Shown here: positions 32,202 through 42,105 of the stretch, one piece after another
How positions within the stretch are numbered: position 1 is the stretch's first letter
How the letters are laid out: every line of letters begins with the position of its first letter
From: Planctomycetaceae bacterium
Lineage (GTDB): Bacteria > Planctomycetota > Planctomycetia > Planctomycetales > Planctomycetaceae
Assembly: GCA_021732995.1 (NCBI GenBank)
Contig: JAKFWA010000077.1
Location: forward strand, 1-64,000
Length of the DNA: 64,000 nt
Direction of reading: 5' to 3'
Notes under the pieces: generated by a model
What the model saw: the letters and a program-made list of their open reading frames with translations, nothing else
Databases searched by the model: none
What the model was told of the DNA's origin: nothing
Position numbers and translations under genes: made by a program

Positions 32202-32645
32202 AGATGTTTTTTGACGGCAAAGGTCACTCGACTGCTGAGCGGCGGGCGGCGGACCTCTGCTGGAATCCGAAGATGCAGGCTTGTGGTGGTGGATGAGGAT
32301 ATTGACTGGTGCGAAACGATAGGCCGCTGCGGCGGCTGTCAGCAAGTTGTTGCTGCACTTCACTGCGTCCGAGAACAGAAACACAGCCGCACTGAGGACA
32401 CAGAGAAAGAGCCCGTTTGCAGAGGTCAGTTCCCCGTGACCTCAGTGCCTCTGCGTTTTCACCTTTTTGTCGCAAAGTTTGAAAATCTGAAAATCGCGCG
32501 ACCGGGGTCGTCCGTCTTACTGGCGACCTGACTCAATTGACCAACTGACTCCGCCGTGAAACGCTCCGGGCAGTCATGCTCCGACGGACGGATCAGGCTG
32601 GTTGCGACGAACCGATGTGGCCTCGAACGACAGCACGAATCGAAC
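32202..32645. other. Intergenic region with small inverted repeats
   Basis: 444 bp between the carbamoyltransferase and the ECF sigma factor. A 7-bp dyad (32422-32428 with 32437-32443) sits inside a wider one (32390-32397 with 32440-32447), in a stretch rich in CTCAGTG/CTCTG words that looks like a degraded dispersed repeat. No promoter could be assigned with confidence. Confidence 0.35.
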
Positions 32646-33185
32646 ATGGATTGGATTCCGTCCAATGCCGCTGAGACTGAACTCTGCGCGGTCTTTGACC
32701 GCTGTCAGGGCGAGCTGCTGGGCACGTTGTTCTTTTGGGTCGGGAATGTTGAAGACGCCCGCGATGCTCTGCAGGACGCGTTCGTGAAGTGCTGGCAGCA
32801 CCGAGCTGAGCTGCCGGAAATTCTCAACATTCGCGCCTGGGTGTTTCGCATTGCCCTGAACACAGCCCGCGACCGCCGCAGTGCGGCCTGGTCGCGCCGC
32901 CGCGAACCTTTACCTGGAGCAGACACGATGCTCAGTCCACCCGATCAAGCCCCCGATGCAGCCATTCTGCGCGACGAAGAAGTTGGTTTGATTCGCCGCG
33001 CGATTCTGACCCTGGACCCCGGTGAACAAGAGGTCTTTCTGCTGCGGCAGAACGGCGACCTGACCTACGAAGAGATCGCAACATCGACCGGACACCCGGT
33101 GGGTACGGTCAAGACACGCATGCGCAGCGCGCTCCGCAAGCTCCGCGAGGCGGTTGGAGAATCGCCTGCCGCCGGACTCGCATGA
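32646..33185 (+). CDS. ECF sigma factor (RpoE-like)
   Basis: 179 residues from ATG 32646. An in-frame start 30 codons earlier gives residues unlike the family. Region 2 (ELLGTLFFWVGNVEDARDAL, then QDAFVKCW) and region 4 with its helix-turn-helix (LTYEEIATSTGHPVGTVKTR) are complete, joined by a short linker. It should direct transcription in response to an envelope cue. The next gene starts 64 bases downstream and encodes a membrane protein with an anti-sigma-like N-terminus, its likely regulator. Confidence 0.92.
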   Translation: MDWIPSNAAETELCAVFDRCQGELLGTLFFWVGNVEDARDALQDAFVKCWQHRAELPEILNIRAWVFRIALNTARDRRSAAWSRRREPLPGADTMLSPPDQAPDAAILRDEEVGLIRRAILTLDPGEQEVFLLRQNGDLTYEEIATSTGHPVGTVKTRMRSALRKLREAVGESPAAGLA

Positions 33186-33249
33186 CGCCGCACGCGTCGC
33201 CGTTGCTCGCTCACCGACCAATACTTGCCTTTCACATAAAGCTCCTGCC

Positions 33250-36200
33250 ATGACTGAACCTGACGATATTCGACAACGCTTGCTGGAGTGGCGTTACGGC
33301 CTGCTCTCAGAAGCTGAAGAGGCGGACCTGCGGCGCGAACTGGCGGAGAATCCGCAGTTGGCCGCTCTGGCTGACGACTCCGCACGGTTGAGCGAACTGT
33401 TCTCGCGTGCGGCGAAGCCTCCCATCACGGTGAAGGCGCGACCTGATGCGATTCGAGAAGAGATCCTGGCCGCGAATCGTGTGAGGGGACGTCGGCACCT
33501 GGTGATTTCGCTGTGCCTGGCCGCGATGTATCTGGTGTTCCTCGTGGGCGGCGACTGGGCTCTGACCACGCTGAAGCGGTCGCGTGATAACGCGGCTAGC
33601 GAACTCGCGATGCAGCAGCTCAAGTTGTCCGTCGAACAGACGGAACCGCCGAGTTTCCAGTCATCCGGCAAGTATGCGATTCAGGCGGACGTGCCGAAGG
33701 GCCTGCAAGCGGAAGTGCATCTCCGGTACTCGGTCAACGCGGCGAATGGGCGATTCATCTTTGGCAGCAGCGGTCTGGCCAATGCCGCGGGGTTGCTGGA
33801 AGTCGTGCTACCGAGGGATGTGCGCGTACCGGCGGGCGCCAAGTTGCATGTGAATGCGGACTGTCAGATTGCGGGCCAACTGGGAGCGGCGTCGGCCAAT
33901 GCGTCAGTGGCTTTGACGCCGACGCCGTATCTCACTCACGTGGCCCTCGACAAGGCTCTGTACCGACCGGGTGAAACGATTCGCTATCGGTCGCTCAGCC
34001 TGGAACGGTTCAGTCTGAAGGCCGATCGCGAGTTTCCGATTCATTTCGAAATCCGTGATCCCAGCGGCGCGGCGATCGCTACCTCGGTGCGCGAAGGGGT
34101 GACTCAACGCGGCGTTGGCAACGGTGAGTTTGCGATCCCACCGACACAGATTGGCGGCGAGTACTCGCTGGTGGTCAAGAGTGCGGAAGGCTTCTTCCCG
34201 GAAGAGATTCACAAGTTCCACATTCAGGCGTATCGCGTGCCCCGCATCCGCAAGGAATTGGAGTTTCAACAGGACAGTTATGGGCCAGGCGACACGGTCA
34301 TAGCTGACTTCATCGCCAGCAAGGCCGAAGGCGGCGCTGCCTCTGGAGCCAGTCTGATCATCACTGCTGAGGTTGATGGTCAGCGGGTCAGCCAACAGGA
34401 AGTTAAAGCCGACGAGTCCGGCGCCGCGCACATTGAATTCAAGCTGCCGGACGAGATCCGCGTCGGCGATGGGCGGCTCAGCGTGGCCATTGACGATGGT
34501 GGCACTCGCGAGACGCTTGCTAAGACGATTCCGATTCAAGTCGACCGCGTTGATGTGACGTTCTATCCCGCCAGCGGCGATCTGGTGCCGACCTTGGATA
34601 ACCGCGTGTACTTCGTGGCTCGCAATCCGCAGGGCAAGCCGGTGCATATCGCTGGTGAGGTCGTGGATACTCGCGGTCGTGTCGTGAGCAAGGCGGAAAC
34701 CGAACACGATGGCATGGGCCGCTTCTCGTTCACGGTTGATCCGGCCGAGGCCTATCGCCTGCGACTCACCAAGCCGGAAGGTTTGCGAGCTTCCTTTGAC
34801 CTGCCAGCTCCCAATGCCAATCAGGTCGTGGCGATTGATGCTGGTAAGGGCGTTTTCGATATGGGAACGCAGGCCGAGCTGACAGTCTCTGCGACCCGTT
34901 CCATGCCCTCGCTGCTGCTGACGGCTTACTGCCGCGGCGTGTTGGTGGGACAAAAGTCGTTCATGGCTGAAGCCGGAGCGAACGCGGTCAAGCTGGATCT
35001 GCCGAAGGAAGCGGGCGGTGTGCTGCGAGTGACTGTGCACGACGCCTCCGTGAAGCCGCCGCGACCGTTGGCCGAGCGGCTCATCTTCCGTCAGCACGGT
35101 CGACAGTTGAACGTCGCTGTCGGTCGCCTGAAGAACCCGGCTGCGATGTCGTCCGAAATGGAGACCGAACTGGTCTCTGCTCCGGGCGAGCGTGCGAAGG
35201 TGGACCTGGTCGTCACCGACGAAACCGGCAAACCCGTTCCCGCTGCGTTGGGAGTGGCAGTGGTCGATGATTCGGTGCTGGTGCTGGCCGATGACAAGTA
35301 CCCGACGCTGCGAACTCACTTCCTGGTGACGAGTGAAGTCTCCTCGCCGGAAGACATCGAAGATGCTGACTTCTACCTGAGTCAGAAGCCGGATGCGGCG
35401 AGTGCTCTGGATCTGCTGCTGGGAACTCAGGGCTGGCGTCGGTTCGTGGAAAAGCACCTGGTGAATCTGCAGCAGGACCCGGTGTTGCGGGCTCAAGTTG
35501 AGCGTCTGCAATCGCTCGGTGGCGTCAATGTGGTGCCAGCGTCCGTGACGGCGTCCTCACCTTTTGGGGCACCCGTGGCGCAGCAGGATGTGCAGTACAT
35601 GCGTCAGGTCTGGTTCTCGGCGTCATTCCTGTTCGGGATCGTTGTGCTGCTGGATCTGTTATTCGTGCTGCTCTCCCGTCAGCGGACGCAGGTGCTTGGT
35701 ATCTTCCTGCTCATGGGCTCAGCCACGGTTTTGGGAATTGCAGGTTGTGGCCGGTCCGGTCATGAAGACGCGAAGACGGCGGCTCAGCGAGTTGATGCCA
35801 ACACGGCAGCATCTGAAGCTCCCGCCGCCACCGCTCCTGCTCCGTCCATGTTCCTTGCGAACCGAGCCGAGAATCCGGAAGAGAAAGCGGTGCCGGCTGA
35901 TCAAGCTGTTCCCCCGTTGCCTTTTGCGGATGTGCCGAAGAACGCCCCTGATCCGAATGCCGGGGCTATGAATCCAGAGCGGTTCGCTGAGAACGGAGCG
36001 GACTTTCTTTTCAACGGCGATGATGCAGGGGCAGCCAAGGGCCTCTATCGCTTCCATATTCCTTCCATGACGGCTGCTCAGGCTGAGAAGTATCGCTTCG
36101 TGGTGCGCGAGTACTCCTATCGTCAGCCGCAGAAGCGGAGTGATGTCCGGGATGACTTCACCGAGACGCTTTACTGGAATCCGCTACTTATTGCTGATGA

Positions 36201-38232
36201 GAACGGTCGGGCGAGCATTCAGTTTGACCTGAGCGATTCCATCACCACGTTCCGAGTGACGGCTCACACACATGACAACGCGGGCGGATTGGGGACTGGC
36301 AGTGGCGAGGTGATGTCGCGCCGTCCGCTGTACCTGGAGCCGAAGCTGCCGCTGGAAGTCACTCTGGGAGATCGTATTGATCTGCCCGTGGCGATCGTCA
36401 ACGGCACGAGCAACGCCTTCGACGCCAGCCTCGCACTGACGATTGATGATTTCTTCATCACCCGCGAGACAACCCGGCGTTCGATTAACGTGGACGCCAA
36501 CGGTCGCCGCCGCGAAGTCTTTCCTTTGTTGGTGAATCGTCTGGGAGCTGGCAGCGTGTTGCTGACGGGACGTTCCGGTGGGCACAGCGATGCGGTCAAA
36601 CGAGTTGTGAATTCGGTCGCACAAGGTTTCCCGGTGAATGAATCGAAGAGCGGCATCTTCTCGCCCGGCGAATCGCAGCTCAGCTTGAACCTGCCGGAGA
36701 AGTGGCAACAGGGTTCGTTGCGAGTGCAGTTCAAGGCCTTTCCTACTCCGACGGCCGATGCGCTGCAGGGGCTGGCAGGAATGCTCCAGGAGCCGCATGG
36801 CTGTTTCGAGCAAACGACTTCGTCCAACTACCCCAACACGATGGTGCTGCGGTTGTTGAGCAATCCTCAAGATAAGACGCCCGCCGACACCAAGCTCGCG
36901 GCGATTCGCAGAGCGAAAGACTTGCTGGGACGCGGCTACGCTCGCTTGAAGGGTTACGAGAGCAAGAGCGGCGGCTTCGAGTGGTTCGGTAGCGATCCTG
37001 GTCACGAAGCATTGACCGCGTTTGGTCTGATGCAGTTCTACGATATGGCCCCGGTCTTCCCGGTGGATCAGGCCATGCTCAATCGGACGACCGCCTGGCT
37101 GATGTCCCGCCGGGACGGCACCGGCATGTTCAACATCAATTCTCGCTATCTGCATAGCTGGGGGGCACCGCGTGAAGTCGTCAGTGCCTACATTCTGTGG
37201 GGTCTGACCGAGACCAGGCAGTCGCAGGTGCTGTTACAGCTCTCCAATGAACTGGCATGGGCGGAGAGTGCAGCACGCAGTTCACAGGATCCGTACCTGC
37301 TGGCTCTGTGTGCGGCCAGCCTGGGTAACGCCGAACGCTTCGATGCGGCCGACGCTATCCTCGACCGCCTGGGAGCCCTGGCTCAATCCGATGGATCGTT
37401 CGACGGTGCGACGACCGTGACGGAAAGTCGCGGAGACGCTCGCAGAATTGAGACCACCGCGCTGGTGACTCTGGCTTACCAGAAGCGACCCGCGTTTGCG
37501 GTGAAAGCCATGAAGCTGGTTGAATGGCTGAGGACGCAACGCAGTGGCCGCGGTCATTTCAGTTCGACTCAAGCAACTGTGCTAGCGCTAAAGACGATGT
37601 TGAACGTCCCCACTCCGGTCACCCAGCGAGGTTCGCAGGCTCCGGTTGTCGTGCTCCAACAGGATGGACTCGAACTGGCGAGACTCAGTTTGAGCGACTC
37701 GCCCACGCCGGAGCTGGATGTGCCGGCTTCGGTCCTGAAGCCGGGGGCCAACCCGCTCACTGTGATGAATCTCAGCGGGTCGCCGATGGCTTACAGCTTT
37801 GACATCAACCTCTACACGGACAAGCCCGCGAGCGACGACCGAAGCCCACTGCGTCTGACGACCGCGTTGTCATCGACGACTGCTCAAGCCGGACAGGTCG
37901 TGACCTTGGCGGCGACGTTGAAGAACACTGCCGATCGGGGACAGCCGATGACGGTCGTGTCATTGGGCTTGCCGGCCGGGCTGGAAGCTCGAACCGCGCA
38001 ACTGGACGAACTCAAGGACAAGGGCGTCATTGACTACTACGAACTGACGCCGCGATCTGTGGTCTGCTACTGGCGCACGCTGGAAGCGAAGCAGCAGATC
38101 GACCTGAAGCTCGATCTGACAGCGGAGATTCCCGGTCACTTCACCGGCCCTGCGTCAAAGGCTTGGCTGTACTACACGGCCGAGCAGAAGCAGTGGGCCG
38201 CCGGATTGGTGGTCGACATCTCCCTGAATTGA
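33250..38232 (+). CDS. Membrane alpha-2-macroglobulin protein with anti-sigma-like N-terminus
   Basis: 1660 residues from ATG 33250. Residues 1-82 are helical and acidic (WRYGLLSEAEEADLRRELAE) like the anti-sigma domain of RsiW-type proteins but without the HxxxCxxC zinc ligands. A membrane segment (about 84-102) follows, then macroglobulin-type beta domains. Two further hydrophobic segments lie at about 787-835; the second ends in a lipobox-like IAGC. The C-terminal half holds the ANATO/TED-like core with an intact thioester motif GCFEQ (C1185, Q1188) and a C-terminal receptor-like domain. Bacterial A2M proteins trap proteases in the periplasm. An ECF sigma factor gene lies 64 bases upstream, so it may also be the signal-sensing anti-sigma factor. 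Confidence 0.9.
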   Translation: MTEPDDIRQRLLEWRYGLLSEAEEADLRRELAENPQLAALADDSARLSELFSRAAKPPITVKARPDAIREEILAANRVRGRRHLVISLCLAAMYLVFLVGGDWALTTLKRSRDNAASELAMQQLKLSVEQTEPPSFQSSGKYAIQADVPKGLQAEVHLRYSVNAANGRFIFGSSGLANAAGLLEVVLPRDVRVPAGAKLHVNADCQIAGQLGAASANASVALTPTPYLTHVALDKALYRPGETIRYRSLSLERFSLKADREFPIHFEIRDPSGAAIATSVREGVTQRGVGNGEFAIPPTQIGGEYSLVVKSAEGFFPEEIHKFHIQAYRVPRIRKELEFQQDSYGPGDTVIADFIASKAEGGAASGASLIITAEVDGQRVSQQEVKADESGAAHIEFKLPDEIRVGDGRLSVAIDDGGTRETLAKTIPIQVDRVDVTFYPASGDLVPTLDNRVYFVARNPQGKPVHIAGEVVDTRGRVVSKAETEHDGMGRFSFTVDPAEAYRLRLTKPEGLRASFDLPAPNANQVVAIDAGKGVFDMGTQAELTVSATRSMPSLLLTAYCRGVLVGQKSFMAEAGANAVKLDLPKEAGGVLRVTVHDASVKPPRPLAERLIFRQHGRQLNVAVGRLKNPAAMSSEMETELVSAPGERAKVDLVVTDETGKPVPAALGVAVVDDSVLVLADDKYPTLRTHFLVTSEVSSPEDIEDADFYLSQKPDAASALDLLLGTQGWRRFVEKHLVNLQQDPVLRAQVERLQSLGGVNVVPASVTASSPFGAPVAQQDVQYMRQVWFSASFLFGIVVLLDLLFVLLSRQRTQVLGIFLLMGSATVLGIAGCGRSGHEDAKTAAQRVDANTAASEAPAATAPAPSMFLANRAENPEEKAVPADQAVPPLPFADVPKNAPDPNAGAMNPERFAENGADFLFNGDDAGAAKGLYRFHIPSMTAAQAEKYRFVVREYSYRQPQKRSDVRDDFTETLYWNPLLIADENGRASIQFDLSDSITTFRVTAHTHDNAGGLGTGSGEVMSRRPLYLEPKLPLEVTLGDRIDLPVAIVNGTSNAFDASLALTIDDFFITRETTRRSINVDANGRRREVFPLLVNRLGAGSVLLTGRSGGHSDAVKRVVNSVAQGFPVNESKSGIFSPGESQLSLNLPEKWQQGSLRVQFKAFPTPTADALQGLAGMLQEPHGCFEQTTSSNYPNTMVLRLLSNPQDKTPADTKLAAIRRAKDLLGRGYARLKGYESKSGGFEWFGSDPGHEALTAFGLMQFYDMAPVFPVDQAMLNRTTAWLMSRRDGTGMFNINSRYLHSWGAPREVVSAYILWGLTETRQSQVLLQLSNELAWAESAARSSQDPYLLALCAASLGNAERFDAADAILDRLGALAQSDGSFDGATTVTESRGDARRIETTALVTLAYQKRPAFAVKAMKLVEWLRTQRSGRGHFSSTQATVLALKTMLNVPTPVTQRGSQAPVVVLQQDGLELARLSLSDSPTPELDVPASVLKPGANPLTVMNLSGSPMAYSFDINLYTDKPASDDRSPLRLTTALSSTTAQAGQVVTLAATLKNTADRGQPMTVVSLGLPAGLEARTAQLDELKDKGVIDYYELTPRSVVCYWRTLEAKQQIDLKLDLTAEIPGHFTGPASKAWLYYTAEQKQWAAGLVVDISLN

Positions 38233-38254
38233 TCGCCAATGAGTTGCGTGCCCC

Positions 38255-38289
38255 TGCCACGTGAGCCTCGCCAACCGGCTCACGTGGCA
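38255..38289 (+). terminator. Possible terminator hairpin after the A2M gene
   Basis: Perfect 13-bp inverted repeat (38255-38267 with 38277-38289) with a 9-base loop, 23 bases after the stop codon. There is no T-tract, so it may stall polymerase or protect the transcript end instead. Confidence 0.5.
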
Positions 38290-38545
38290 CACGCTGGTGC
38301 CGTGTCGTGTTTACGCCGGGGGCTGGTCGACTATTCTTAGCCCCGAACCGATGTCCTGAGGTGTCTGGAACCTCGAAAAAGTGGGCCTCAGACGTTGAGA
38401 TCCACGCCTCGGGATTATTGGCGTTGTGGCACTTTCGACGGCTGTCGTAAATTCCGGGCATCATCGTTGAGCACAAGGACTTCCTGTGCTGACGAGGTCA
38501 GGATTCGCACCGCGATTCTTCGGTCGCCACGGAAGGTACAACAGC

Positions 38546-40696
38546 ATGAGTTCGGGTTGGCTTGGAGCACAGAGGCGTTTTGATAAGTCGTCGAAGACAT
38601 CGGGCGACGCGGCTGCTCTCAATCATGAAATCGGTTCAGCGGCCAGCTCGGTTGAAGATGCGCCCCTGTTTGATTCCATCGCCAAGACCCGCGACTGGTT
38701 GCTCAGCCAGCAGGCTCCCGAGGGTTACTGGGTGGGAGAACTCGAAGGCGACACCATTCTGGAGTCCGAGTACATCCTGCTGCTGACCTGGATGGGACGT
38801 GAACACTCCGAAGAAGTCCGCCGCGCTGCACGCTACATCGAACAGCAACAGCTATCGACTGGTGGTTGGGCGATCTATCCCGGTGGGCCGCTGGAGGTCA
38901 GTGCCTCAGTGAAGGCCTATTGGGCACTAAAGATTGTTGGGCACTCTGCGGATGAAGAGCAGATGGTGCGCGCCAAGAACGCCATTCTGGCGGCGGGCGG
39001 TGCCGAGAAGATGAACTCGTTCACGCGGTTCTACCTCGCGCTGCTCGGGCAGATTTCCTATGCCCAGTGTCCCGCAGTGCCGCCCGAGTTGATGCTCATC
39101 CCCGATTGGGCTCCGTTCAATATCTATGAGATGTCCGCGTGGTCGCGCACCATTCTGGTGCCGCTGGCCATCATGTGGGCGTTCCGTCCGGTGAAGAACC
39201 TGCCTCCGGAAGCATCCATTCGCGAACTGTTCGTGAACTCGCCAGAAAAGCTGCCGAGTGCCATGCCGCCCGCCGAGACGTTGGACACCCTCAAGAAGAA
39301 GCGTCTGATTAACTGGCAGGCGTTCTTCAATGGCGTCGACTTCGGGCTGAAGGCTCTGGAGAAGTGCCACATTCGTCCGTTTCGCAAGGTTGCGCTGGCT
39401 CGTGCGACCAAGTGGATGGTCGACCGCTTCGAATCCAGCGACGGCTTGGGAGCCATCTTCCCGCCGATCATCTGGAGCATCATCGCCCTGCGGTGCCTGG
39501 GACACGAAGAAGACTCGCCGATCGTGCAGGCTCAACTGGATGAGCTGAAAGATCTCGTCATTTCGGATGCACACACGGATCGATTGCAGCCCTGTAAATC
39601 TCCAGTGTGGGACACGGCCATCGCGGCGATCGCGCTGCGTGATGCGGGCGTGAAGCCCGAACATCCGTCGATTCGCCGGTCGGTCGAGTGGCTGCTCTCG
39701 AAGGAATGTCGCCGTCCGGGTGACTGGACTGTTCGCAACCCCAAGTGTGAGCCGTCCGGCTGGTACTTTGAATTCAACAACGATTTTTATCCTGACGTCG
39801 ATGACACCTGCATGGTGGTGATGGCGCTGGCCCGCTGCCTGCCCACCAACTTGGAGTGGGATGCCGACTTCCTGCTGGATGAGTGGAGTCCGCACGAGGC
39901 CGACAAGGATGCTAACGCGGTGCTGGCCGCTCGAAATGCAGATTCCGAGACGGATGCCGCGAATCAGGTCGAGCAGATGAAGCCGATGCTCGGCGCGATT
40001 CATCGCGGTGCCCGCTGGATCTTCGCGATGCAGTCCAAAGACGGCGGCTGGGGAGCCTTCGATCGTGATAACACGCGCGAATTGTTTACTCAGGTTCCGT
40101 TTGCCGATCACAACGCCATGATCGATCCCAGCACGTCTGACTTGACGTCACGCATGCTGGAAATGTTTTCGTGGGTCAACGTGTCGATCGACCATCCAGC
40201 GGTCAAACGAGCCCTGACGTTCATCTGGGCCGATCAGGATCGCGATCATTGCTGGTATGGCCGCTGGGGCGTGAACTACCTCTACGGCACCTGGCAGTGT
40301 CTGGTGGGACTCACGCGGATCGGCGTGTCTCTAACGGATGCTCGCATTCGCAAAGCGTCCAACTGGCTGAAGTCGGTGCAACAGTCGAACGGCGGTTGGG
40401 GTGAGACCCCGCGCAGCTACGACGATCCGTCATTGAAGGGCAAAGGTCCGACAACAGCGTCTCAAACAGCATGGGCGCTGATGGGCCTCATCGCTGCGGG
40501 CGAAGGTGATTCCGTCGCTGTGCGTCGCGGAGTCCAATACCTCATCGACACTCAAAACCCCGATGGAACGTGGGATGAACCCTGGTGGACGGGAACTGGA
40601 TTCCCGAAGGTCTTCTATCTGAAGTATCACCTCTACCGCATTTCGTTCCCGCTGATGGCCCTGTCGCGGTATGCGCGCCTACGCAGCCGTGGTTGA
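38546..40696 (+). CDS. shc: Squalene-hopene cyclase
   Basis: 716 residues from ATG 38546, preceded by a GGAAGG site; upstream in-frame residues from a CTG are unlikely. The catalytic DxDD motif is DVDD at 417-420 (followed by TCMV), and several QW motifs (e.g. QSKDGGWGAFD, QQSNGGWGE) are visible. It cyclises squalene to hopene and hopanol on the membrane surface, the key step to hopanoids that stiffen the membrane. No squalene synthase (hpnCDE) gene is adjacent. The gap before it (38290-38545) shows no other gene. Confidence 0.95.
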   Translation: MSSGWLGAQRRFDKSSKTSGDAAALNHEIGSAASSVEDAPLFDSIAKTRDWLLSQQAPEGYWVGELEGDTILESEYILLLTWMGREHSEEVRRAARYIEQQQLSTGGWAIYPGGPLEVSASVKAYWALKIVGHSADEEQMVRAKNAILAAGGAEKMNSFTRFYLALLGQISYAQCPAVPPELMLIPDWAPFNIYEMSAWSRTILVPLAIMWAFRPVKNLPPEASIRELFVNSPEKLPSAMPPAETLDTLKKKRLINWQAFFNGVDFGLKALEKCHIRPFRKVALARATKWMVDRFESSDGLGAIFPPIIWSIIALRCLGHEEDSPIVQAQLDELKDLVISDAHTDRLQPCKSPVWDTAIAAIALRDAGVKPEHPSIRRSVEWLLSKECRRPGDWTVRNPKCEPSGWYFEFNNDFYPDVDDTCMVVMALARCLPTNLEWDADFLLDEWSPHEADKDANAVLAARNADSETDAANQVEQMKPMLGAIHRGARWIFAMQSKDGGWGAFDRDNTRELFTQVPFADHNAMIDPSTSDLTSRMLEMFSWVNVSIDHPAVKRALTFIWADQDRDHCWYGRWGVNYLYGTWQCLVGLTRIGVSLTDARIRKASNWLKSVQQSNGGWGETPRSYDDPSLKGKGPTTASQTAWALMGLIAAGEGDSVAVRRGVQYLIDTQNPDGTWDEPWWTGTGFPKVFYLKYHLYRISFPLMALSRYARLRSRG

Positions 40697-41074
40697 GAGC
40701 TTTCTTATCACCTAAACGCTGATCGGTCGGCGATTTCTCGCGCTGGTCGAGGAGTGATGGCTCTGGTCTTAAATTGACCAGTCGCGGTCGTGCTGTGCCT
40801 TGCCCCTTGCGTCCTGCTGCAAAACGCAGGGAGCGTAAGGATCGGTGTGGTTCTCCCTTGTCCTGATATCTCAAAGGATTGATGGAAGAACTCTCGGGAC
40901 GGGCAGGCTGGATGGTTTGTATCTGCTCCAGATCCGAAGCGATTTTCAACAAATCTGCCTTCATTATAGCGATTTCTGCATTCGTCTAGAAAACGACGCC
41001 GCGCAGGCATCCAGTTTGCAAAAGGGGTTGGTGACTCGCGCAAGTCCCAATCTACTTTTTCCAAGGAGTCGATA
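40697..41074. promoter_or_regulatory. Intergenic region upstream of the stress island
   Basis: 378 bp. It holds a 6-bp dyad around 40764-40782, a short dyad at 40921-40933, and the sigma-54-type element listed separately. No coding frame was accepted. Confidence 0.4.
41006..41020 (+). promoter_or_regulatory. Putative sigma-54 (RpoN) -24/-12 promoter
   Basis: GGCATCCAGTTTGCA fits the sigma-54 consensus (TGGCAC-N5-TTGCA) with exact GG-N10-GC spacing. Transcription would start near 41031 and leave a leader of about 44 bases with an AAGGAG site before the lipoprotein ATG at 41075. The same 15 bases recur at 42719-42733. Confidence 0.6.
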
Positions 41075-41422
41075 ATGAAGGCGATTACATTGGCAGTTAC
41101 GGCGCTGGGCCTGTTGAGCTTCTGCGGCGGCTGCAACAAGAGTGTTGAGCAGAAACGAGAAGACGTCCGGGAAGCTAAGGAGAAGGCGAACGATAAGGTC
41201 GCCGCCGAGCAGAAGGACGTCCAGAAGGAAGTTGAGAACCGCGACAAGAACGTCAGGGAAGAAGCCAAGGATGTTGGCAAAGCCGTTCGTGAAGGCAACA
41301 AGGATATTGCCGAAGAGCAGAGAGACGTAGAGAAGGCCAAGGCCGACGGCGCCGCAAAGGTTGCCGAGGAAGAGCGAAAGCTCGAAGAGGCCAAGCGCAA
41401 AGAGCAAGAGAAGGCTCAGTAG
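41075..41422 (+). CDS. Small coiled-coil lipoprotein
   Basis: 115 residues. A lipoprotein signal (LGLLSFCGGC, Cys near 24) is followed by an almost entirely Lys/Glu/Ala-rich helix to the end with heptad-like spacing, likely a long periplasmic coiled coil anchored in a membrane. It resembles YgdI/Lpp-like structural lipoproteins only in general form. It has a strong ribosome binding site and its own sigma-54-type promoter, and it opens the stress island. Confidence 0.75.
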   Translation: MKAITLAVTALGLLSFCGGCNKSVEQKREDVREAKEKANDKVAAEQKDVQKEVENRDKNVREEAKDVGKAVREGNKDIAEEQRDVEKAKADGAAKVAEEERKLEEAKRKEQEKAQ

Positions 41423-41643
41423 TGCTGTGCTCGCGTCGGTTGGAGAACTCGGACGCATGCTGAGTATGCGGCCGCGGAGTCTCAGGCTGTCGCTGCTTAT
41501 CGGGCTCCTCACCACTGTCCCTGCGGGCGCGGTGGTAGGAGCACCGTTTGTCCTATTTGCAGTGCGCCCTGCACTGCTTGGGGCAGCACGAATCCTTCAC
41601 GTGCTTCGGCCCTGTTCGCAGGGTCTAGTAAAGGGAGACGGTT

Positions 41644-42105
41644 ATGTCTCATCTGGCAATGAATACAGAGTTCGCAGAGGCCCTCGAGCGATTTCAGATC
41701 AGCTTGGAGATCCCTGTGATTTCCGGAGAGATGGAAAGCTGGGCGGACTGCGTGCGCTCTGCTTACCGTGGTTTAACGCCAATACTGCACGAGCACATTC
41801 GCGCGGTACACAGACCGATTATCAAACAAATCTCGGCTGAAGATCCCGAGTTGCTGTGTCAAATCGCGGGCGTCGAGCGCGGGGACAACGCGAACCTCGA
41901 AGCGTTTGACAAGCTCGGGCAACGAATTGAGCAATTGCCTGGCCTGGCAACGAAAATCGAGCCCGACGAGAGGCGGCTGGAAGATCACCTGAATCAGCTC
42001 GTCAAGGACGGGCTTGAGCTCGCGATGCAACTCCACAAGCAGGAGACAGTCCTTAGCACCTGGCACGACGAGTCCGTGTTCCGTGATCGCGGAACGGTTG
42101 ACTAG
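41644..42105 (+). CDS. Hypothetical helical protein in the stress island
   Basis: 153 residues, predicted mostly helical, with several His (49, 51, 56, 115, 131, 141) and acidic residues. The spacing recalls hemerythrin-like or DUF-type four-helix bundles but does not match the hemerythrin ligand pattern, so I leave it unnamed. No signal peptide or membrane segment. An AAGGGAGA ribosome binding site precedes the ATG. It lies between the lipoprotein and a 779-bp gap. Confidence 0.7.
   Translation: MSHLAMNTEFAEALERFQISLEIPVISGEMESWADCVRSAYRGLTPILHEHIRAVHRPIIKQISAEDPELLCQIAGVERGDNANLEAFDKLGQRIEQLPGLATKIEPDERRLEDHLNQLVKDGLELAMQLHKQETVLSTWHDESVFRDRGTVD

Noticed and set aside
33904..35511. Minus-strand frame of 535 codons within the A2M gene
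   Set aside because: Shadow of the A2M reading frame; high His/Arg/Gln content and no recognisable domain.
38927..40111. Minus-strand frame of 394 codons within the squalene-hopene cyclase gene
   Set aside because: Antisense to a clear gene with full catalytic motifs; no domain or start signal.
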